Assembly: GCA_015478945.1 (NCBI GenBank)
Contig: JABUQX010018384.1
Location: forward strand, 1-30,000
DNA: 30,000 bases
Direction of reading: 5' to 3'
Source: Trachelipus rathkii
Taxonomy: Eukaryota > Arthropoda > Malacostraca > Isopoda > Trachelipodidae
Within the stretch, counting starts at the first letter, position 1. Each line of letters begins with the position of its first letter. A program made the position numbers and the translations under genes. Of this stretch, positions 23,410 through 30,000 are shown one piece after another. The notes under the pieces are model-generated. The model was not told where the DNA came from and did not search any database. It worked only from the letters and a program-made list of their open reading frames with translations.

Positions 23410-23690
23410 ATATTATCACTATATATATATAATATATATATAATATATATAATAAATATATATTTATATATTATATATATATATATATTATATATATATA
23501 TAGTATATATATATATTTATGATATATTATATATAATAGTATATATAAAATATATATATATCTATAAATTATATATAATAGGGAATATATATATATAATA
23601 TAATATATCTATAATATAGTATATAGTATATTATTATATATAATATTATATATATTAATATATTAAGTAATATATATATATATATTGTGG
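23331..23690. repeat. Long imperfect (TA)n array
   Basis: About 360 bases composed almost only of A and T, mostly TATA with TAAT and TTAT interruptions. Confidence 0.9.
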
Positions 23691-24048
23691 TGTTACGAGC
23701 GGTACCCGGCAAACTGGGTAGTTTCCCCAGGACGGCAAATAACGCAATCAAGAGATCAATGAATGTTAGATGAGTTGAAAAATGAAGTAAAATTTGAAGT
23801 TTTAAAAATAACATTTTCGACTTCAAATAAACTAGGTCGAGTTTATATACTATATTTGGAAACTCTGTTCTCTCTAGTTATTAGATATTTCTATCAAAAT
23901 CTGAACAAATAGTTTTTTATTTGAAAATCCTTTTCTAACTTGAAACTATTAGGAAGTGTAGTAAAATAAAATAAAAAAATTCCTTAAAGTTTATATCGTA
24001 CAAACGTAATTAAGTGGCAGAATGTTTTTTGCCAGAATTCTCCAGAAC
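23691..24048. other. Spacer between TA arrays
   Basis: A GC-richer patch at 23692-23745 is followed by AT-rich unique sequence. No coding frame or RNA was recognised; the minus frame at 23569-23826 is half microsatellite. Confidence 0.4.
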
Positions 24049-24218
24049 AATATATATATATATATATATAATAATTATATATATAATAATATATATATTA
24101 TATAATATATAATAATATATATAATATATATATAATATATATAATTCGGATATATATATATAATATATATACTATATATATAAATATTATATATATATAT
24201 AATATATATTATATATAG

Positions 24219-24249
<31 letters not shown>

Positions 24250-24316
24250 TATATATTATATATATATATAATATATATATATATATAATTTAATATATAT
24301 ACTATATATATATATA
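24049..24316. repeat. Imperfect (TA)n array
   Basis: TA array with short interruptions, one of them containing CGG at about 24147. Confidence 0.9.
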
Positions 24317-24668
24317 TCGGGACATCAGACTTTAATTCGCACAGTCTACGGGTGACGGGGCTATCAACTTCGGTCCTTACTTTTTTTTTTTTGCTTAAAT
24401 AATCTGACCCATCATCGGAAACCTTGTGCACTAGAAAAAGATCTTCAGGAGAAGCTCTGGAGAACGATTTTAGAGGCAAGTGAAGAAGATGCTAGTTCAT
24501 TGAAAGGGTGAAATACCACCTGCAAGTCAACTAGCATCGAAAACCATTAGCCCGAGTGAAAGAGTTTCTAGAGGCTTCCAGGTTCAGGATTCGAAGTAAA
24601 GAAAGAAAATGCTGGTCAACTGAAAGGTCGAAGTTCTCCTGAGAGATGGTGCAGAGTGTAGAAGATAA
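24317..24668. other. Spacer with internal repeats and a 10-bp hairpin
   Basis: This is more GC-rich than its TA-array flanks. A perfect 10-bp inverted repeat pairs 24488-24497 with 24529-24538. A second 9-bp pair joins 24445-24453 with 24634-24642. A weak direct repeat of about 120 bases is suggested by similar words around 24489 and 24609. The minus frame 24249-24479 contains a stretch that could pass for protein but matches no family I know. It may be a fragment of a dispersed repeat. Confidence 0.4.
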
Positions 24669-24669
24669 T

Positions 24670-24670
<1 letters not shown>

Positions 24671-24713
<43 letters not shown>

Positions 24714-24725
24714 CTATATATATAC
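24671..24725. repeat. (TA)n array
   Basis: Last TA array of the microsatellite block. Confidence 0.9.
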
Positions 24726-25153
24726 ATGTACAGAATAAGTAGTTTACTAAATAACAATCTTTTATATATCAGATATAAATCTATGTATTCTTCTATTTCT
24801 TTATATATTTACAAATACAAACAAATATAAGAAATATGGCAATTATCAATATAGGTCGCAAGCCTAATATAGAATTCCTAAGTTTTTTTATACAACGCGT
24901 AAATAAAGACGCAATGAGTAATTGTTAAAAAAAATAACTGATTAATAAAGTTGACGAATTTTTGTTATTTTAAAACTGTCAATTTTTTTTCCATCTCTGC
25001 AAAAAATATTAGACCTACTTGTAAATTTAAGCAAACTTGAATTTCATATTAAAACATAAATTTTAGCTTTTAAAGAAAATCTTTTATCTCTTTAAGAATA
25101 GAATGAACACAACATGGGAAATATAGAAAATATAGAGACAGTAAAGAAGTAAC
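24726..25153. other. AT-rich spacer, nothing recognised
   Basis: Plain AT-rich sequence of ordinary complexity between the microsatellite block and the virus-like remnant. No frame of interest. Confidence 0.5.
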
Positions 25154-25603
25154 ATGGGCCTATCGAGACTGTCCCAGTCAAAACCTAAAGTAGGTGTCAT
25201 CACCTATCAAATGCTCATGCAACAAAGCAAACCCTCACTGCACCTAAGTTACGGTCAATCTCTTCAACAAAGTAAAGGGATAATAATTATCTACACCAAC
25301 AATACAAACATTTCCAAACATATCTTCCCCAACAGGTGCCTTATGAAATGAAAGATATTAATAATTTGCATCAGGAACATCTCGTTAAAAATTAAACATT
25401 CGAAAGCTCTTCAGTAATCGAAGACAATCGAAGATAACTTTGAAATCATGATTAAAATGCACAGTGTTCGCATTGTTTCAATGAAAAATCTTTAAAAAAT
25501 CTTTTGGCTATTGATTTCACTGAGAACTTGAAGGTAAAGTGTTATCATTCATATGGTAATTCTATTTTAGTTTAATTGTAATATTGTAGAAAGGTTCTTT
25601 TCT
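25154..25603 (+). pseudogene. Possible degraded upstream part of the virus-like structural gene
   Basis: Coding-like stretches occur on the plus strand. One frame is open from a Met at 25154 to 25351 (65 residues). Another frame is open at 25276-25392 and again at 25456-25575, where it contains CSHCFNEKSLKNLLAIDF. The latter frame is the one used by the better-supported segment ending at 25809. Several stops interrupt it. I do not recognise a domain. It may be the N-terminal portion of that gene or unrelated AT-rich sequence that happens to stay open. Confidence 0.3.
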
Positions 25604-25809
25604 GAACATCAAAAACCAATTTTATATAGTTTCTTTCCAGATATGCTTTCTGGTTGTAAGTAAACCCTAGTCCTAATACAGTAGTATATCTACCGGTAAC
25701 AATTCCAACTATTAATTTAATTCATATTTGGCTTACTGATCAAGATCATAAACCATTAAATCTTAGAGGGGAAGAAATTGCAATCAGATTGCATTTAAAA
25801 TCAACATAA
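25604..25809 (+). pseudogene. C-terminal end of a putative minor structural protein (virus-like element)
   Basis: Two adjacent open segments lie in different frames. The first, 25604-25663, contains ILYSFFPDMLSG. The second, 25660-25809, contains IWLTDQDHKPLNLRGEEI and ends in a TAA. From memory of the family, this kind of C-terminus belongs to a structural protein encoded beside the double-jelly-roll gene in Polinton/adintovirus-like elements of invertebrates. It could be a minor capsid or penton-like protein, but I cannot assign the exact role. A one-base shift near 25655 separates the segments. The stop lies 21 bases before the next gene's ATG on the same strand, as in compact virus-like operons. 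Confidence 0.45.
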
Positions 25810-25830
25810 ACTATTTTTTCACTATAATAA

Positions 25831-27283
25831 ATGGAGAACATGCAAAATCTTTCAGACATTAATGGGATAAATACCAAAAGAATGAAAGAACTCCTAGATT
25901 TAGAAACCTTTATTATAATAAAGATATTGAGGAGTTTGAAATGATTATAAATGAGTTAATTTAGAACATTAAAACTTTTAAAATATTTATCTACAAATCC
26001 TATCGTAAACAAAATAATATTTGATTCTTTTTCAGAAGATTCTGAAGGAGAATCAAATAAAGATTAAAAACCACATACCATTTTTTTCTCTGTAATAGAT
26101 GGAATATAATCTAAATTAGAAAAAGCCTTTAAAAATTGATGATTCAATTAAAAGATTTGAATATCGAGAATACGAGTCTTATACAGGTGTTGATTTAAAT
26201 ACTTCTTCTGATATTAGAATTGCTATTCAAAATCAAGATGAATTCTTACTTCCGTCAAGAAGCTATCTATACATTGAAGGATCATTAAGAAAAAAGGTTG
26301 ATGACTCTATTTATGGAAAAAATGAACCTGGAGCAGGAAAAGATTTATACATAAATTTAATTAATAATGGAATAATGTATTTATTTCAAAGGGTAGATTA
26401 TCAACTTGGGAATAAAACTATCGAAGGATATTCAAATCCAGGACAAGCAACAACTATAAAGTCACTATTAACCTATCCTACCAATTTTTCAGAGGGAATG
26501 AATTTTATGTGGATACCAGATAAAAGTGGTATAAAAACAAATCCAGGATATGAAGAGAGGCATAATTATCTATTTAAAAATCATCAGGAAATTTCAGTGT
26601 TGCTATTCCTTTAAGTCATATTTTTGGATTTTGTGAAAATTATAATAAAGTGATTTATGGAATGAAGCATCAGCTAACATTACGATGAGAAAAGATGATA
26701 ATGATGCTAGTTTAAAATCACCTGATGTGGATAGTGAGGGTATTTATAAAGTTCTAGATGGTAAAATTATTTTAACAAAAATAATTTGGCGAATGCCTCA
26801 TGTAACACCCACCGATGAATATATGATAAAATTAAGTAATGATATTCAAAATAAAATAAGATTAAACGTTAATTTCTTGAATAGACAATGTGAATCTATC
26901 GCTGTAAATGAAGGACAGAAACAGTTTGACTGGAGATTAAATGTTTCCATTGGAGCAGAGAAACCAAGATATATCATATTAGCTTTTCAAATAGAAAAAA
27001 TAATGATCAGACTAAAAATCCAGCTATTTTTAATCACTGTAATATAACTAATGTTTATGTTGAATTAAATAGTGATAGGTATCCAGAAATGGATCTACAA
27101 CTAGATTTTAAGGAGAATAAATATACAACTGCTTATAAAATACTTTGTGATTACTTTAATCATGTATAGAAAAACGAAAATTACCCATTTCATTTATTTG
27201 AATTTCAAACTTTGTATCCTTTATTAGTATTTGATGTTAGTTGTCAATCTGGAAAGTTAAAAACTGCTGTTAACATTTATTAA
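25831..27283 (+). pseudogene. Broken double-jelly-roll capsid-like gene of a Polinton/adintovirus-like element
   Basis: The ATG at 25831 opens 37 codons that begin MENMQNLSDINGINTKRM and stop at 25942-25944. Acidic coding-like sequence follows in other frames, with stops, to about 26119. The main body then reads through four long segments: 26120-26614 (contains GNKTIEGYS), about 26590-26688 (contains IPLSHIFGFCENYNKVIYG), 26685-27047 (begins MRKDDND and contains WRLNVSIGAEKPRYII), and about 26993-27169 (contains NSDRYPEMDL). After a TAG at 27167 the last frame resumes to a TAA at 27281 and contains LYPLLVFDV. Frame changes fall near 26590, 26685 and 26990. These motifs recall the DJR-like family of capsid-type proteins found integrated in invertebrate genomes; intact members are roughly 400-450 residues. 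Weak similarity continues to about 27379. It is not functional as assembled, but several breaks look like single-base indels and may be sequencing error. Confidence 0.65.
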
Positions 27284-28134
27284 AATCAAAGCAAGTTTTA
27301 AGAGAATGACCCATAACACACATGCTTATTGATTATAAAATGACAATCTGTAGTGAAATAAAATCGTCAGGGTATTAATTTTTTCCTGTTAGAAATCAAA
27401 TGAATTATTATTGAATGATATAAATATATGAAAATGAAAAGTTTGTAACATCTCATAATTCTTCCCTTAGAGGTGTTTGTGTGAGATGTGGGAAAGTAAA
27501 AATTCATTTACAATCAATAAAATAAATTAAATTTATAAAAATTAATTAATCATCATTTGACATGTGAAACCAACTACACATGTCATATAAAAAAAAAAAA
27601 TATAAAAATATGAAAATTTATATTTAGACAAACATTAAATTTATATAAGCAATTTAATACCCTTTTCTTTATAAGCAAATGAAAATTATTGCATTCATTG
27701 TAAAATTTTGCTAATTTACTTCATATGAATCGACCGCTTTGAGAAATGCAGCTTCACCTCCCGCAATTTAATACTTTCAAGTTTCCTTCTTTCTTATTCA
27801 TTTTTTCTATTTAATTTCTAAAATTACCAAAAGACATGAAATTAATAATTTTGAATCTTCTCCATGAAACCGTCAAATGAATTAATTTTAAATTAAAAAT
27901 AAAATTTGCATTCTTAAATTCGCGAAATAATTTATAAAGCTATTTTTTTTTCTTTTTTGTTGTTATCGTTAAATTTAACCGCAAGCAATCTCTTCTTCTG
28001 AAAATATATTTAGACCACTTCTAGAATAGACTTAGTAACAATTCTTTTCAAGATAAATTTCAAGGTCTTTCTTCTTTTCAATCTCTCTTTCTTCTGGCTT
28101 TTCTGTTGTTTTCTACCCTCGTTACGTTTTTGCG
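27284..28134. other. AT-rich gap between the virus-like remnant and mariner
   Basis: A possible last remnant of the capsid-like C-terminus runs to 27379. After that no coding frame is seen. A mariner 5' terminal inverted repeat would be expected shortly before 28135, but I could not identify one with confidence. Confidence 0.45.
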
Positions 28135-29034
28135 ATGCAAGTTAAATATTGAACAAGCGGTACGCTGTCAGAAAATTCTGTGTGAAACGTAGACGTCTGC
28201 CACTGAGACATTTGCTTCTTTAAAAGAAGCTTATGGGGATGTCACTTCTATCGAGAACTATGGTTTTTAAGTGCACAAAGCTTTCAAAGAGGCCGAGAAA
28301 ATGTTGAGGACGACCCTCGTTGTGAAGACCAATCTCGTCAACAAGCGATGAAAATGTGGAAGTTGCTAGAGCTGTGATGGAGAGAGATCGCCGGTTAGTG
28401 TCAGAGTGATGCAGAAGAACGGTTGGTAAAAATGCAGTTCAATAAAATTTTAACTAACCATTTTGCAACATGCGAAAAATGGTGCAAAACTAGTGCCGAA
28501 AGACTTGTCTGTGGGGCAAAAGCGAACAGTGTCAAAATTTGTCAAGATCATAACTTAAAAAGCCTCGAAATGGAGCAACATTTTTTGGATAAAACTATAA
28601 CAGGCGATGAATCATGGGTTTAGTACGATCCTGAAACCCAACGGCAAAGTGCGGAATGGAACAAAAAAAATTCTCCTCGTCCGAAGAAAGCTCGCATGAG
28701 CAAGTCCCATGGTGAAAACATGCTGATTATAATTATTGTTTTTTTCGACAGCGGTGGTATTGTGCAAGGAATTTTTACCTTCAGGACAGACAGTTGATCA
28801 CAATCATGACTTTTACAAAGATGTCTTGAAGCGACTTCGAAAACGAGTTCATCGAATCAGAAAAGACTTGCAAGACGATGGTGCTGCACCACGACAACGC
28901 GCCATCTTCTCTCACTGCGCTCTCAATTATAGAATTCTGGAGAAGAATACATTCAAGTAACTTTTCTTACATCCACCATACAGCCCAGATCTTGCTCCGT
29001 GTGATTTCTATCTCTACTCCTCCAGAATCTTCTA
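28135..29034 (+). pseudogene. Broken mariner-family transposase (Tc1/mariner, DD34D type)
   Basis: The coding remnant starts at an ATG at 28135. The N-terminal helix-turn-helix region is recognisable in pieces, including GRENVEDDPR. The first catalytic region TGDESW (Asp codon 28606-28608) is followed by a TAG at 28621-28623 and then by PRPKKARMSKSHGENML. A frameshift leads into 28736-28960, which contains SGQTVDHNHDFYKDVLKRLRK. The second catalytic Asp, in HHDNAP (28893-28895), is in another frame. The third, in YSPDLAPCDFYLY (29003-29005), is in yet another, ending at a TAA at 29032-29034. The spacing between the second and third Asp codons is 110 bases against 105 for DD34D, showing net indels. 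Normal members are about 340 residues, so this nearly full-length copy cannot be translated as it stands. The 3' end abuts an opposite-strand LINE fragment. Confidence 0.9.
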
Positions 29035-29040
29035 AAAAGA

Positions 29041-30000
29041 TTTCTATATTCAAATGTTCTTTTCCTCCTCTACTTCCTCTACGTCTGCTCTACGTTGTAC
29101 ATCTCCGCCACCGAATCCATCCATCTCTTCCTCAGTCTTCCTGCTGGTCTCCTACTTTCTGGTCTCCAATCCATCATCTCTCTCAATATCTCCCCTTCCC
29201 TCATTTCTTTTCACCTGTCCAAACCATCTTAACTGGTTTCCCTCCACGCATTCCAAACAGGTTCCACTGCCAGTTCTCTCCTCACCAGCTCGCTCCTCTT
29301 TCTCTCTCTCAACGATACTCCTATAATGAATCTAGGTGCCCTAATTTCCGCAGCTTCTATTCTGCTTTTTGTATAGTACTTCATTGTCCCAGCATTCAAA
29401 TCCATAGCACAATATCGGTCTCAGCACTTCGTTTTTTATATATTAATATTTTAGCCTTGTTTTGGTATCGTCTGCTCCTTTAGCACGGTATAACAATTTC
29501 CACATTCTGTGACAAATCTCCCCAACTCTTCCTTTCAAACTCGTAATTCTTGTCTTCTTCATCATTCAAACCAACGCCCAAATACTTGATCGTATTCAGC
29601 TTATATTCTTTCTATGTTTAACTACTTCTTCCTCTCTCTTGCAAATCCCATTATTTCCGTTTCCTCTCATTTATTCTCATAGCCCATTCTGACTTCAGTA
29701 CCGTCATTCACCTATTCCAAGCTTTTGCAGGTTTGAGCTCCTTAATTAATCACTGCGCGCATCTATCCGCATATAACCAAAGTGTGCTCGCCCATTCTCG
29801 CCTTATGCATATTCTTTTAAGCAGCTTGTCCCGGCAAAGCCAAAGCAGCAATGATTTGACAGTACACTTCCCTGTCTAACTCCCGTTTTCACTTCCAACC
29901 ACTTCTCTCTTCCTGTTCCTCTACCCGTATTTATTGATTTTTCTATACATACTTTTAATGATTGTTATCAGACTTTCTGGTATGGCATACATCGAATCTT
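29041..30000 (-). pseudogene. C-terminal half of a non-LTR reverse transcriptase, minus strand, partial
   Basis: Read on the minus strand from the right edge, the fragment shows WLEVKTGVRQGSVLS (29857-29901), a reverse transcriptase palm motif. Next comes YAD at 29765-29773, the site of the YADD catalytic box, but followed by Arg where Asp is expected. KYLGV follows at about 29572-29586. A thumb/C-terminal tail includes WFGQVKR and RRPAGRLRKRWMDSV (about 29097-29145), typical of arthropod endonuclease-reverse transcriptase LINE proteins. Several stops and frame changes break it. The endonuclease and N-terminal part would lie beyond 30000. The plus-strand frames here (28878-29483, 29054-29326) are antisense artefacts. 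Confidence 0.85.

Noticed and set aside
28878..29483. 201-codon plus-strand open frame, the longest in the window
   Set aside because: It begins in one frame of the broken mariner transposase and runs on through the antisense of the minus-strand reverse transcriptase. It is a chance fusion, not a gene.
1..30000. CRISPR arrays, bacterial promoters or operons, tRNA genes
   Set aside because: No regularly spaced repeats with unique spacers, no ribosome-binding-site-led gene series, and no complete tRNA fold or intact T-loop consensus was seen. The window is eukaryotic in character.

Overview
The window looks like nuclear DNA from an AT-rich invertebrate genome, most likely an arthropod. I infer this from long (TA)n and (TG)n microsatellites and from remnants of a mariner-type transposase, at least two non-LTR reverse transcriptases and a Polinton/adintovirus-like structural gene. 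No host gene, tRNA, rRNA, bacterial operon or CRISPR array could be supported. Nearly all open frames in the first 25 kb are short, AT-driven or microsatellite translations with no recognisable protein character.

Layout. (1) Positions 1 to about 20.59 kb form one very large, badly degraded palindrome. The first ~12.65 kb is a noisy reverse complement of ~12.65-20.59 kb. A series of short anchors falls in correct inverted order, and the apex lies near 12.65 kb. Where both arms are well preserved (1-604 against 20153-20561) the differences are mostly one-base insertions or deletions. The left arm is about 1.6 times longer than the right and has strange base composition. I read this mainly as a fold-back (template-then-complement) long-read or assembly artefact with little polishing; a real giant inverted repeat is the alternative. 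(2) 20.5-20.65 kb holds a scrap of non-LTR reverse transcriptase. (3) 20.68-24.73 kb is a microsatellite block: TA arrays, a ~330 bp TG array, GA-rich tracts, and a ~1.05 kb unit present twice in tandem. Three short, more GC-rich spacers sit between the TA arrays. (4) 25.15-27.38 kb is a broken two-gene remnant of a virus-like element. The end of a putative minor structural protein is followed 21 bases later by a double-jelly-roll capsid-like gene, spread over all three frames. (5) 28.13-29.03 kb is a broken mariner transposase whose three catalytic-motif regions lie in three different frames. (6) 29.04-30.0 kb is the C-terminal half of a non-LTR reverse transcriptase on the minus strand, running off the right edge.

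Nothing in the window works as a pathway. The only co-operating genes visible are the two dead structural genes of the virus-like element. Many frameshifts could be sequence error and not true decay, because the same one-base indel signature separates the repeat copies. This should be settled with reads before anyone calls these genes dead.
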